Origin: Pieris napi
Lineage: Eukaryota > Arthropoda > Insecta > Lepidoptera > Pieridae
NCBI RefSeq assembly: GCF_905475465.1
Contig: NC_062250.1
Span: 7,338,501 to 7,402,500, forward strand
Reading direction: 5' to 3'
DNA length: 64,000 nucleotides
Part shown: piece by piece, positions 23,008 through 34,075 of the stretch
How positions within the stretch are numbered: position 1 is the first letter of the stretch
Layout: the number at the start of each line of letters is the position of its first letter
Notes under the pieces: generated by a model
What the model saw: the letters and a program-made list of their open reading frames with translations, nothing else
Databases searched by the model: none
Told to the model about the DNA's origin: nothing
Program-made: the position numbers and the translations under genes

Positions 23008-23475
23008 GGCTATGTTCACATGTAACGCGCGTTATCGCGCGTCAACGCGCGATCAAATTTGAAGAGAGTTCAGATGATGAGCGCTAATGCGCGTTGCGAG
23101 AGTACTCGTCAGTCTAGTTCGGTAGAACGTAGAAAATGGACGTGGAAGAGGCTATTATTTTGTGGTTATATTATAAAGAAAAATAAAAAAAAAGAAAACG
23201 TACACATTGGGTTCATACAATTTTGAAAAATAGACCCAGTTTGTTATAAATATAATTACGAAAATTAACAAAATTACATGCGATCGCGATGAAAGCGCGC
23301 GCTCATCTGAACAGCAAACGGACATTACATTAATATCAAAGCGCGCGTCAACGCGCGATCACCTGCGTCTAGAGACTTTTTCTCTCGCTCATGTGAACAG
23401 TTGTATGAAAATACCACAATGTCTAGTCGCGCGATTTGAAAACGCGCGTCAAGTTTTTGCCATCTGAACATAGCC
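23008..23475 (+). mobile_element. PIF/Harbinger-derived MITE with CGCG-rich ends
   Basis: Ends GGCTATGTTCACATG and CATCTGAACATAGCC are inverted repeats flanked by TAA on both sides, the 3-bp target site of PIF/Harbinger elements. Both subterminal zones carry repeated CGCGCG-centred motifs (cgcgcgtcaacgcgcgatca on each side), striking in AT-rich DNA and plausible as transposase-binding sites. The middle retains the beginning of a Harbinger transposase. It is a deletion derivative of an autonomous element. Confidence 0.88.
23136..23246 (+). pseudogene. N-terminal remnant of a Harbinger (DDE_Tnp_4-type) transposase
   Basis: From the ATG at 23136 the frame reads MDVEEAIILWLYYKEK and then a stop within an A-rich run. 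In a neighbouring frame it continues KRKRTHWVHTILKNRPSLL and stops at 23247. The order acidic/hydrophobic start, basic run, then WVHxI is the known N-terminus of insect Harbinger transposases. No catalytic DDE domain is left, so it cannot act. Its position inside the TIR element fixes the family of the MITE. Confidence 0.75.
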
Positions 23476-23478
23476 TAA

Positions 23479-23902
23479 TAGAGCAGTTTCGACAGTACAA
23501 GTGAGTGTACTACCCCTGCCGCAGACGTAGCATCCCTGTTCTATAATCAGAACGCACCACCCACGCAGTGGTAGTTAAAATAAGTCAAATCTTGTATATT
23601 TTTAATTAATTAAATAATTCACTAGTTGAGATATTTTGACTCGGATATCCACTATCCATATTTCGATGAAATAACAAATTTAATAACGTTTTGCAACAGT
23701 CTTAAAGCGTTAAATAGTGTCTCCTAAATGTTATAGTAAAAATTATTTTCCCTTTTCGGGTAAAATATTAATTGCTACACTGTCCTTGAAGGATATTAAA
23801 GTGAAATTAATTCGAAACGTCCACACCCAAATTGCGTGCTGGCAAAAATTTAAAGGTTCAAGCCATAAGAGTTTATATGGAATTACGTTATATATTGTTG
23901 AT
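23479..23902. other. No gene seen
   Basis: AT-rich DNA between the Harbinger MITE and a SINE; no supported feature. Confidence 0.35.
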
Positions 23903-24186
23903 CAGTCTTGGCCTAGTGGCTTCAGCTTGACACTCTCATACCTGAAGTCGTGAGTTCGATCCCCGGCTGTACACCAATGAACTTTCTTTCTATGTGCGCA
24001 TTTAACATTTGCTCGAACGGTGAAGGAAAACATCGTGAGGAAATCGACATGTCTTAGACCCAAAAAGTCGACGACGTGTGTAAGGCCCTGGAGGTTGATC
24101 ACCTACTTGCCTATTAGATTTAAAAATGATCATGACACAGATTCAGAAATCTGAGGCCAAGAGGTTGTAGCGCCACTGATTTATTT
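23903..24186 (+). mobile_element. tRNA-derived SINE, copy 2
   Basis: A-box region ggcctagtggcttcagcttg, B-box gttcgatccccggctgtaca, body ctcgaacggtgaaggaaaac, and tail gaggttgtagcgccactgat. Full length and close to the copy at 5781. Confidence 0.92.
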
Positions 24187-24537
24187 TATTATGTTTTGTC
24201 AATTTATTTCTAAATGGGGGAATATTTAGTTTAATTTTGCATATAAGAAACAATTAGTAACGTCAAATAATTGACAATGGGTCGCGAGCGATCTCTTCTC
24301 TGCAACCCTAGTAAGGAAAATTAATAAATACTATAGGAAAGAGCAAGTAATACGTTAACAGGTCGTGGAATTTCCCTTCTTTTCTATGTGTCAAATGAGC
24401 TTTATTTCAATCTATGACTAAGCAATTATGACAAGCATTTAATATTTTTCCTATTACTTTAGCAAATTGAAACATATATTTTACTTAGATATTGGTTTGA
24501 GTTTTTTTATTAGCACTCGGCAGTGTTATTTTAAAAC

Positions 24538-24780
24538 CAGCCGTGCGATTCTGTTAATCCGTGAGTTCACCTCGCACTAACTACGCTCCCTTCCATTTTT
24601 GGAATCTCATGGTATTTAAGCAATTTCACATTACGTCTTGACAAGGGGAGGGAGCTTGTAGTTTATTGTTTATCAGAATGCCAAATCGTAAAATGACTGC
24701 TTCACGACTGCTTTGAGCGCGACCGCCGCTGCGAAAACCGCTGTCAGAGTTCGAAAGTGAGTTACAGAATCGCAAGGCTG
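24538..24780. mobile_element. MITE family B, copy 1
   Basis: Terminal inverted repeats CAGCCGTGCGATTCTGTTAA and GAGTTACAGAATCGCAAGGCTG. The right half (cttcacgactgctttgagcg ...) matches the arms of the copy at 52041, while the left half matches the partial copy at 58621 (ggaatctcatggtatt), so it looks like a mosaic of two subfamilies. Confidence 0.8.
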
Positions 24781-26108
24781 TAATAGTATATATGCTTCAT
24801 TATTATTACAGGAAAAAAAGCCCATCGGCTTCCAGTACATCATTTCTCTTCTTTATATGCATAGCAATTTTTACAATTGTTTCACTGTAATTTACAGATT
24901 ATTTCCATCACTTCAAGACTGGATTTTGCCTAAAACTGAGGGCATGATGTCTATGCGTACCACACTGATTTTTGTTTAATGAAATCTATTTAGTTTGTAA
25001 ATTGCACCAAATACGCATTTATCCAGTTAAGTTAAGTATTTTCATTGCGGGTAACCATAAAGCATGATTGTCTCTTTATAATTTATATTGGATAGTAATT
25101 ATATTGAAATTTTTATTTAAAAAAATACAAACTGGATAAAAAATATATTTATAATTTTATTTGCTATTTCTATTAAACATAACTCATGCGAAATGGATCA
25201 AATTTCTTTGTCAGATTCACTAATCATTTGTATAATGTATACAAGTCGGTGGTCAGTCTTCTGCACTTCCTAATGAAGCTATTATTGATTTGTCGGAATC
25301 GAACACCTGATCTGTCTGTTATGTGTTATAAAATAACCATGTTTATAATAGATACATCATATCCTAATTTGGGAATAGAAAAATAAGGATAGGAAGGCAA
25401 CGTTCTGTGTAATGTTTTGACTGAAAGGGTCTGATATGAATTATTCGTGAATGTTGTTTCATACACCGGAAGTGTATCATAATCAAAGTGGTTTTAGACT
25501 TGCTAAGGAGACAAAGAATACTAGTGGTTTAGCATAATATATAAAGCAATATTTCAAGATTGAAAATTTTTGTATCTTTCAAAATTTCTTTGAATGAATC
25601 ATGCATTTATATATTTTTTTATAAATCTTCTCTTATATTTGTATAAATCGTGTCATAACACTACTTCCAGTCTCTATTATGGGGAAGATATACACATACA
25701 CAGACACTCTGTGTTATTTTTTTCACTTTAGCACTGCTCATAAAACTAACGTGCACCAACACTAATCACTTAGTGAAATGGTTTTGTCCTTTTAACTCTT
25801 CTCCCTTAGTTCCGTTGAATCAAGAAATTGCATAGCCTCAATATCGCCTCGCCTTATTCCACTGCCATTACCACTGTAACGAACTTATTCAATTTATAAT
25901 AAACTAGCGGTTCTTATATGACATTTGCATGCCTACTTTTATATGGCGGATTGTGCGGATTTTTATAATTAATCGATCTAAATGTACCACTTTCTTTGCA
26001 ATTAAACGATATATATTAAAAGACTTTTCAAAATCGTTTCAGTAGTTTACATCCACAACCTTGAAAACTTTACCTCTATATAATGTAGTTAGTATAAATG
26101 AAAACTTC
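24781..26108. other. No gene seen
   Basis: AT-rich with no supported gene or element. Confidence 0.35.
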
Positions 26109-26236
26109 ACTGTTTTAACTAAAAACTTTAAACTTGCGGGCTTAATGTGATTTGGTCTATCAACAAACATGGCCGATCGCGTGGGCGATATTCTCTAACA
26201 TTTTGGCATTTTACAATTACTTTAGTTAAAACAGTA
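26109..26236. mobile_element. Small TIR element (tentative)
   Basis: actgttttaactaaa at the left and tttagttaaaacagt at the right are perfect 15-bp inverse copies about 127 bp apart. No second copy was seen, so the call rests on the TIR alone. Confidence 0.45.
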
Positions 26237-26326
26237 ATGACTGAATTAGTCTTCATAAATTCTGATAGCTTGGGATATAAAAAAACATGATAGTATTTGA
26301 ATCGAATGCCAAACAAAGGCTTCGTT

Positions 26327-26334
26327 TATATAAG
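26327..26334 (+). promoter_or_regulatory. TATA-box candidate
   Basis: TATATAAG lies about 120 bp upstream of an ATG-to-splice-donor stretch (26450-26483). In AT-rich DNA such a motif is common by chance. Confidence 0.2.
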
Positions 26335-26449
26335 TGTAATGAGAGTCCCATTTTCGACGCAAATTTGATTGTAATCCTAGTGGGAGCTAACGCAAACCAC
26401 ACAACACTCCCACCTATTTCAATACTACAATTGTTCATTATCGAGTGAT

Positions 26450-26483
26450 ATGGCTACGCGAAAGGTCTCCTCTGCTAAAATGG
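26450..26483 (+). CDS. Possible short first coding exon
   Basis: ATG followed by MATRKVSSAKM codons and then G|GTGAGT, a consensus splice donor (phase 1). A TATA-like box lies upstream. No in-frame stop was found in the few codons checked upstream and no downstream exon was identified, so this may be chance. Confidence 0.18.
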
Positions 26484-26531
26484 GTGAGTCTTCTTTTCAA
26501 TATACAAAAAACTAACCTCAGTCTCAGATTT

Positions 26532-26617
26532 CTGCCCTGCGATTCTGTTACTCACTTTTCAAACTCGCACAGCGGTTTTCGCAGCGGCTAAAAGTGAGTT
26601 ACAGAATCGCAAGGCTG
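26532..26617. mobile_element. MITE family B, short internal-deletion copy
   Basis: Only 86 bp: CTGCCCTGCGATTCTGTTAC at the left, GAGTTACAGAATCGCAAGGCTG at the right, and just the arm motif acagcggttttcgcagcggc between them. Confidence 0.85.
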
Positions 26618-28732
26618 ATCCATTATATTTATTTATAATCAGCCTTACTGTGTATGACAATAAATTGCATTTATAGATAGAAAAGTACTTTGCTACAGCG
26701 CCGTGGTTTAAACGCACGACCACGGCGTTATAGTTGAGCTAGCTAATTATTTTATACGGCCTCCTTTACTCTCCTATATATATTAGAGTATCTTGCTCAG
26801 GTGGGCACTGTCTACACAAGTGTGCCGAAATGTCTACGTTGTTTCAAATCCATACCTGCCATTTTAGACATCACTCTAACTTACACTATGTTCTATCGTA
26901 TTGACCGTTATAATTATTTACACGTTTAATGGTAGTATAAGTTTTATGTCTTACGCGTACAATTCTTATTTTTCAAATGTTATTAGAACAATACAATTTT
27001 AGTAAAAGTAAAAACAAACGTTAAATAGGTGTGTATTAATTAAAAAATGAGACTGAATTGGGACTGAACAAAAAAAAAACACGACGAAATTCATCGAAAA
27101 ATTGTTCATAAATTAGATTGCACAAGTAAGACAGTAATCACCTCGCATTCACGAGTACAGTATTTATAAGTTCTCGCTAGCAGCTCAAAGATTTCATTAA
27201 TTTTATTAATATATGATATAATTTGTACAACATACAATATATATTAATTAATCTTAACGTAAGTTTATAATTAAGAAAATAGTTAAACCCATGTGGTTAT
27301 TTCCTGCTAAACTATTTTGTCCTCAGAGGTATTGAGTAACGTACGTGCATATACTCGTATATACGTATTACTATCTTAGTAGTAATAACTAATAAAGAGT
27401 TTTGTAGATATTATGATTTTTTAAATAACTTTTTGTTATGTATAGCAATGTTTAGGAAGGTTCTGAAGGTTTTAATGAATTTTTTTTTTAAATAAATTAC
27501 CGTGATGTCTGAGATCATATTTTGTTCTGTGTTCATTTGGTTCCAGTACAATTTTTGAACAACTTTAATCTACACACAGCTTGAAAATACGGCGGAAAAG
27601 TATTCCCAATTGTCGCCGAAGGACCCACATTAATACTGTCATAGTAACATAGATTAGGGAGTTGTGCGAATGAATATTAATTTTAAAGTGGATCGTTTAT
27701 CTTACTATAGACATTGAAAGGGTTGAATATCATTAGGAGAGGATAAATATTAATAGAGTGGGAGAAGGTAAATATAATAGCAGGAAATCTAATGTTTGTG
27801 TCTAAAATGTTTATAATTTTATAACTAGAATTTATCTATGAAACATAAAATGCTATCTTAATCGTACTGCTGATATAGAGAGTATAGAGTGTGATATAGT
27901 CTACCTCGCTCAAATACGCTGTTAATACTAGTACTTTTCGAAAGCATGCCTGGCGAGCAGACCTCGTCCGACAGAATTTTGTAGTGCTCACACTTTACAG
28001 TTTGAAATGTGCTACAATACAGATTAAAGGCGTTTGGCAAAATTATCAAGTTGAGATACAAGGTGCGCATCGCTGCTTCGCAGCTCGCACGCCCCGAGCC
28101 TTTGTCAAATTAATCTTTGACAACTCCAACTGTGAATATTTTAAAGTGACAGCGACAGTGACAGCCTGAAGATTTTAAATTTCGCAAAACTAAGTTTAAA
28201 TTACCAAAAAAATGTTTTACGAGCTTATACCAACCATATTTCTAGAGGTAAAGGTAGCCCTGCAAGCCAATACTCAACTATCTTAAAATGGTGACAATAT
28301 GCCTTATGTTAATTTTAAAATCAGTGATTGTAATACAAGTATGAATGCCTCTAAGTACCATTTAATTAGCGTTCCGCGTTCAGGTATACACTCAAGTCTA
28401 GTCTTTGTATGGCAGCCATCTTCTTTTCGGCCATTTTGATTTTTTTGCATTCCAACTACCACACCGCACCTTTTCACACCGCTCCGGTAATCACAAGTTG
28501 GTCGAATCGGGCGTTCCGTGGTATAGGGTGTTTCATACATTAAAAAAACAAACTAAATCTAAAAAATTCAACCATCCCCACGTTTTTGATTAGTTCTTAC
28601 CGCTTTGAGGTTCTATGGAAAATATAAACCAGAGGTCTGGACAAATTTTACAGATTTAATACACGGGTTGATTAATGATACAAATCAATCTTTAGCTGGG
28701 TCGTGAGTGGAACGCTTACGTTTACTTGTATA
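26618..28732. other. No gene seen
   Basis: About 2.1 kb, mostly AT-rich. A 9-bp stem (cgccgtggt ... accacggcg) is at 26700-26728. A GC-richer strip at 28060-28110 has no recognisable coding. No supported gene. Confidence 0.35.
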
Positions 28733-29338
28733 GGTGGGAACTGACCAACGTTACGAGGTGTAATGTAACACGTTACACAGCGAGCATTCGTGCAGTCAGT
28801 ACGTCGTGTTACGGGGAAACCAGCGAGCAACGAGCCGCTCGTTGCTCGCTTTGAGTGCTCCACCAGGCGGTCGGTTTTTCAGCGAATCCTGTGAGTCGTC
28901 GTCACGTCGCGAGTGATAATGATTATGATTTTCTATAATATGTGTCTTTTTGTAAGTACTTTTGGTCCCATTAAATTCAACAGTTCTTCAAAATCGAGAC
29001 ATGCGTACAAAGTTTTTATACTGTCCAGTAATCATTTGGTTTTTAATATTGCAATCAATAACATACCACCACGTACGCCTGTGTTTTTAAATAAGTTTGA
29101 TGTCCAGTAAAATTTTTTCTTCTTCTTCTTAATTTGGATGAAACAATAATTAAATAGAATGAAAGATATCAACACGTCCTTGCTGTCGGCCATCTCGTGA
29201 ACACTGGCGGCGAAAGCGGAGCACAGAGTTTTGACAAGCATGTTACGCCGATTTTAGAACACAGCGTAACATGCTCGATGCGTAACAGGCTCGATGCGAA
29301 TGCTACATTACACCTCGTAACTTTGGTCAGTTCCCACC
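28733..29338 (-). mobile_element. PIF/Harbinger-derived MITE, second family
   Basis: Ends GGTGGGAACTGACCAACGTT and AACTTTGGTCAGTTCCCACC, continued inward by ACGAGGTGTAATGTA and its inverse. Flanks are ATA on the left and TTA on the right, one mismatch from a TTA target duplication. A perfect palindrome (gagcaacgag-c-cgctcgttgctc region, 28829-28851) lies near the left end. The minus strand carries the start of a Harbinger-type transposase, which sets the family. Confidence 0.82.
28953..29193 (-). pseudogene. N-terminal remnant of a Harbinger transposase
   Basis: From the ATG at 29193 the minus strand reads MADSKDVLISFILFNYCF, a run of lysines, FYWTSNLFKNTGVRGGM, then after a stop or shift FEELLNLMGPKV. 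This matches the layout of Harbinger transposase N-termini: acidic start, basic run, WxxxxxxxRGxY-like segment, then the FxELLxLxGPxI helix. A KNFVRMS segment typical of the family lies in another frame just before it, so frameshifts are present. The catalytic part has been deleted. Confidence 0.7.
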
Positions 29339-29341
29339 TTA

Positions 29342-30039
29342 TGGCGAACGTATTTTTTCGGCCATTAAGTAATTTTTATACTGCCTATATTGATTGATGT
29401 GCTGGGCAAATAAACGACGCCTTGCAAAATTTCCGCCACAAGGGTCCACAAACGGCGATTTTAGCAAAATATTGTGGCCATCTTGGTTTTGGGATATGTA
29501 TCACCGTTAAGGCGACCGATGAAAATTGTTTGGATTCTTCAGACCCTGGACTTCCTTTAATCAATTCCGGAGGATTATACTTATATGAAAACGTTTTAAC
29601 ATCTCCCTCGGCTCCTCCCCCTTGTAATAAAACGATGAATGAATGTTTTAAAATATATAATTTGATTTGCCATTATGTGAAAAATGTATATTTACCTTAT
29701 GTTTTAGTGTGAGTGAAAGCGATAGTTATGACATTTTTATTTTTACAAATAAATAAGTGACAAATTTGGTGTTGCATGTGGAATCAAGCGTTTTACTTGA
29801 AATTTCTATAACTTTGTTTTGAATGACCCATCGAGGGTTAACCCTTTAAAATAACCAGTGCGTGTGTAAGGTGAGGACAAAATATAATGATCTATTTGCT
29901 TAAGCCGTGTCCTATGGGACGTACCTCAATGTATATTCCTTGAGATATTATGTATGAACGTTTTATAGGCTTTCATTATTAAGTTGGTAGAAAATAATTT
30001 AGAGATACTTTATATACTTTTGGGCTCACAATAATTGCA
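29342..30039. other. No gene called
   Basis: A 96-codon open frame at 29422-29712 begins outside any known element and reads GLPLINSGGLYLYENVLTS in its middle. I do not recognise it. It lacks splice-site support, although its composition is more protein-like than most frames here. Confidence 0.3.
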
Positions 30040-30331
30040 AAAAAGGCCTAAGGGGAAGAAGGAGAAGAGGGCGCCCCGACAAAAGGTGGATAGAAGAAAA
30101 GAGAATGGAGAAAGAAAGCCATAGACAGAGTCAGTTGGAAAAAGCTGGAGGAGGCCTATACCCGTGAAGGGGTTCCGATCGACGGTACTGATAGCTATTA
30201 ATAGGATACATAGGATAACAAGATAAAAATAATATATAAAATGTAAAAAATCTAAGCTGTATATTACCATTTCTTTTTGATTGGAAATTAAACGGGCTTT
30301 ATTATTATTATTGTTGTTATTATTATTATTA

Positions 30332-30366
<35 letters not shown>
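30040..30366 (+). pseudogene. RTE-like LINE 3'-end relic with (ATT)n tail
   Basis: GRRRRGRPDKRW-like, then codons for a WKKLEEAYTREGV-like ending across a frame change (ggaggaggcctatacccgtg), then a UTR ending ggaaattaaacgggctttat and a (ATT)n tract of about 65 bp at 30300-30366. It has the same C-terminal order as the copy at 19.5 kb. Confidence 0.7.
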
Positions 30367-30367
<1 letters not shown>

Positions 30368-30989
30368 TAATTGCCCTCTCAACATGGTAAGTGAAACCGA
30401 TACAGTACTGCGATTGATGTGCCAATTTCAATGTTGTTATGGTACCGTAAGATTTCATACGGATATTGAAAGAACTATATTTAAAAGTATCATTGCCTGA
30501 GGGCGACGTTTATAAGAAAATGTTATTTACAATAATATTATTTGCCTTCTGGACACGTGGAAGATGTTTACCGTGTATAAATGTGCAATACAGGAGGGAA
30601 ATAATAGTACTTATAATTTACCAATGGGATACGCATCAAATGCTTTAAATTCAAGTAATTTGAGAATAATGTTTTTACATTTGCCGGCCACGCCTGCATG
30701 CCACTGAATTCATATTAAATCATCGTATCGCGAGCAAATTACTAGCGAGTCCACTCCACTGATTACACGTCACATTTAACCGATTACGCAGAGCTATTAT
30801 GTACTACAGTGACGATGGTACTATAATGATTTTGACTACTTTGTGATACACGAACACCAACATCAGTCATTTTCAGTCTCTTTCTGGACGTAGCACTGTA
30901 TCTTCCTTCACGCAGGCGTAACGTATAGAGTGACAAGGAAAGAGATGAAAGATCTGCCCGTTGCATCCCTGCTTAATTTTGATGTTATT
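30367..30989. other. No gene seen
   Basis: No supported gene. The part at 30720-30980 is somewhat GC-richer and may belong to the element that follows. Confidence 0.35.
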
Positions 30990-31345
30990 TTTAAGCTATT
31001 GCATAGATTTTATCGCGGGCTTTGAGCGCGGCGACCGAATCAAGAAATTCCATAACGAAAAAAAACCTAACACACGATAGGTGCGGCAAATACGCGTAAG
31101 AGTGGGACAGAAGGCATACTGCGCATTCCCATCTCTCTGACGAGATCGCTGACGTAGCGTGAGCGCGGCCGGTGCAGCCGGTACGCGTTAGAGTGAGACA
31201 GACTATTTAGGCGTTTTAGTCTGAGTCTGGTAGAGTGGTAGATTGAAATAATATCAAAGAAAAAACTTGAATTGATATCAAAGAAAAATAAATAAATAAT
31301 TATAACTGCATAAGTTGATAAAAAATGCTATGCAATAGCAATACC
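30990..31345. mobile_element. TIR element with GC-rich core (tentative)
   Basis: ttaagctattgcatagattt at the left and aaaatgctatgcaatagca at the right are inverse. The core contains gtgcggcaaatacgcgtaag and cggtacgcgttagagtgaga, i.e. repeated tacgcgt(t)agagtg-like units. Boundaries are approximate; target duplication not resolved. Confidence 0.5.
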
Positions 31346-31375
31346 GAAGCTGTCCCCGAGTGCCACACGTTTTTT

Positions 31376-31412
31376 TTATTTATTTAAATGTAACGAAGTG
31401 TAAATAAATAAA
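31376..31412 (+). repeat. LINE-tail-like (aata)n segment
   Basis: atttaaatgtaacgaagtgt followed by aaataaataaatg, matching the tail relic at 17846-17935. Confidence 0.4.
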
Positions 31413-33154
31413 TGTATCCTTACCTTGGGTCTTCTTACATACGTCAACTATCTTATAGTTTATTTTCTGTGACAGTATAATTAACATAGAAATATTACCG
31501 CCATTTAGGAGGACCATATTTTTTTTATCAATGCTCACTTTTATGAATCAGGGAAATAAAGTGATATTTGTATGTTACATGTGAACAATATTTTCACAAA
31601 CATAAAATAATGCAGACAAGAAGAACAGAGGGTTGTTTATTTAGGTATGATAAAGCGTTCCAGTTTGAGTAAATAAACATAATACATAATGTATAACAAT
31701 TTGTCTGTCATGTTTTGGATACTCTGACTCATCAAATAATAAATTAATTTGTTCAACTGATGTTTTCCCAAATTTTAAGAATAAAGGATAGTTTTATTAA
31801 TAAAATTATATATGTATATATATAAAATATAAATATAATTTTATTTCTATCGATAACGTGGAAATCATTTAGAAATGATTACATTCTTAAAATGTTTATT
31901 TCCTTCAAAGCCTTATTTATAATCAAGATGTCAATGGATGATTTAGTATTAAAATTATTTTGATAAGAATCAGGGGAGTAATTGATGACGCTGAAAATAC
32001 GAGTGCAGTATATCTGTATCGAAACCTTTATTGTTTTGTTTTAGTATGTATAATTTTGTATGTGTAATATAATACGATTTGTATGAAATAGTGCTTTTCC
32101 AACGTGGTCCTTATATTTGCTTAAGGCGATTGACGATGACGGAAAGAGCGAAAATCAAATGTCAGATTTCAAAATCAATAGACTGATGACAGCTGTCACC
32201 AGGTAAAAGTTAATAAGTCAAATAAGTAATGTTATATATTGTCTTTCAGTATAATTGGCCGAGAATGTATGAATTTTCATTTCATTTGATCGTCAGCTTT
32301 TTTATTTGTAGTAAAATTGATTTTATTTTAAAAAGTTAACAAAACGTACATTTAGAACTTTACGCTAAAATGAGTAACGTTGTTTTTTATATTAATTTAT
32401 TGTAACGTATTGTTTTTAATTTTAATGTTTGGGATGGCTTTATTTCTTTTAACTACACTTCGATTATACAGCCTTAAACAGTGTCCGGGTTTTTATTATT
32501 TACAGGAATTTAATAAAACATTTATTGTCTTTTGAACTCCTATTTATATTTTAAAGTAGATAACAGATGTATTTCCTATTTATTTTAAAGCGTTTTTAAT
32601 ATTTGTTTTTCGAAATAATATGACGGTCTCGAGTTCAAATTTCTAGTTTAACAAAATAAAAATAGGCAGAATAATAGGAAAAAATACATGTAATCGCAAA
32701 AATCACGGCAGAACTGGCACGTAAATAATAATAATAACGAATATTTTTTAAAGAACAAAAACACCAGTGTGTTTTTTTGGAGCAACAGTTTGCTATTTGT
32801 AAAACGCTAGTTTTCACACTACAGATATCTCTGTGTTGTGAGTGCGTCAGGAAACAAAAATCACATAAAACAGACCCACAAAATCTTGACAGAACTAAAT
32901 AAATTCTCTGTTCAAATTGCAAACGGAAACTGAAAATTTTCATAATAGTAAAGTCCACTTGACCGAAAATACTCTAGATGAGAGATCGATAGTACTCAAT
33001 GAGACATATTAAAACAAAGAAATTCTCCGCACGGTTTGAATAACGTTCATTGAAATTATAGGAAAAATGTCACTGAGTACGAAAATCACAATTAACTTTA
33101 TGAAAATGAAGCAAGCAGCACTAAAGTGACTGGGAAATCTGTGGCACTGGCGTT
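31413..33154. other. Upstream region of the 33.2-kb exon, no gene seen
   Basis: AT-rich. The minus-strand frame at 32635-32958 (107 codons) is Y/F/I-rich with no domain and lies just upstream of the promoter candidate. It is probably chance. Confidence 0.4.
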
Positions 33155-33188
33155 TCAGTGTTCTCAAAGTCGCGGTATAGGACGGACG
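33155..33188 (+). promoter_or_regulatory. Core promoter candidate: Inr plus DPE
   Basis: TCAGT (33155-33159) is the arthropod initiator. Taking its A (33157) as +1, positions +28 to +32 (33184-33188) read GGACG, a perfect match to the downstream promoter element consensus RGWYV at exactly the required spacing. No TATA box is needed for this promoter type. It lies 107 bp upstream of an ATG that starts a signal-peptide-like exon. Confidence 0.55.
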
Positions 33189-33263
33189 CGTCTTGATTTA
33201 AATGAATTATGTAGCGATGTTTTGTCACACGGATTAAATTAAAGTGAATAGTGTGTGTTCAAG

Positions 33264-33312
33264 ATGCATGAAATGTTCACGATATTTATTCAACTGTTCT
33301 TCACTTTTCAGG
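33264..33312 (+). CDS. Candidate first coding exon of a secreted or cell-surface protein
   Basis: ATG at 33264 (A at -3; an in-frame TAG at 33249-33251, so this is the first usable start) opens MHEMFTIFIQLFFTFQ. It is followed by G|GTGAGT, a consensus splice donor, ending the exon in phase 1. The sequence is a short hydrophobic stretch as in signal peptides. A signal peptide on its own first exon ending in phase 1 is common among insect cell-surface receptors with Ig or similar domains. The upstream Inr/DPE pair would give a 5' UTR of 107 nt. I cannot name the gene: no second exon was recognised in the remaining 30 kb, which suggests a long transposon-filled first intron. Likely plus-strand gene; confidence is moderate because the coding stretch is only 16 codons. 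Confidence 0.5.
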
Positions 33313-33796
33313 GTGAGTGGAAAATATTTTTATAGAATAAGCAAAATGTATAGGTATTATAAAGTTCTAAAAGTTTTAATCAATTTCTCTTTAAATAAAG
33401 CTGGTTATTAAAGTTTAGATTGGTTATGATTTTACAAAATTTAAAATTGAAACTTGGATTTTGAAATTTACCTCTATTTGTGCGGTCTGTACGTAATTGT
33501 TTTATTCTAATTTTATTAATCTGATTAAGTAATACTTACATATTATTATTTTATAATTATTTTAAGCCAATTGAGAAATATTATAGATAAGCCTTACTAT
33601 AGGAAAAAATAATAATATCTGTTGCTAACCCTAGTTTAAGCTAGAAAACTGAAGGATAACGATTTTAAAGATATATTCAGATAAATACTACGCTTCTGAC
33701 AATCCTCATTATATGGTACTTAAAGCCAAAATGACGTGGATATGTAGACATTTCTGAATCTATTGTTCATCCTGAAAGTAGATGTCATCTTCTACC
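33313..33796 (+). other. Start of presumed first intron
   Basis: Begins with GTGAGT. AT-rich and without further features. How far the intron extends cannot be told from the window. Confidence 0.35.
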
Positions 33797-34010
33797 ATTG
33801 CAATTCAAAATCATATAGGTAACACAATGTACACTTATGAACGTCAATTACATACTAAATGCTTCTAATTGTATATTTACTGCCAGTACCTAAAGGCAAT
33901 AAGAGAACTGGCAATAAAGTCTCCGCCACTCTTTTTAATCGCCAAGTTTTTTGTTTTACAAAATGTTTGTAAGGAGCTGCAACTATTACACCATGTTCAT
34001 GCCTAGTAAC
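33797..34010 (-). mobile_element. LINE 3'-UTR copy
   Basis: Minus-strand copy of the UTR described at 21256-21500: gttgcagctccttacaaaca, aaaaagagtggcggagactt, then ataagtgtacattgtgttac. It is 3'-truncated or decayed compared with that copy. Confidence 0.75.
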
Positions 34011-34014
34011 CCAA

Positions 34015-34075
34015 AGCAATTGTCGAGAATCGAACCCACAGCCGGGTTGTTACCTAACTTAGTTACGAAACCATG
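34015..34075 (-). mobile_element. Possible tRNA-derived SINE head
   Basis: The minus strand gives gtaactaagttaggtaacaa, then cccggctgtgggttcgattc, with a good B-box (GGTTCGATTC) and a loose A-box. No SINE body follows, and it abuts the LINE UTR, so it may be part of a composite element. Confidence 0.35.

Noticed and set aside
26700..26728. 9-bp stem cgccgtggt/accacggcg as a terminator or tRNA arm
   Set aside because: Isolated short stem without any further support in a eukaryotic context.
32635..32958. 107-codon minus-strand frame
   Set aside because: Y/F/I-rich translation of AT-rich DNA, antisense to the likely upstream region of the 33-kb exon.
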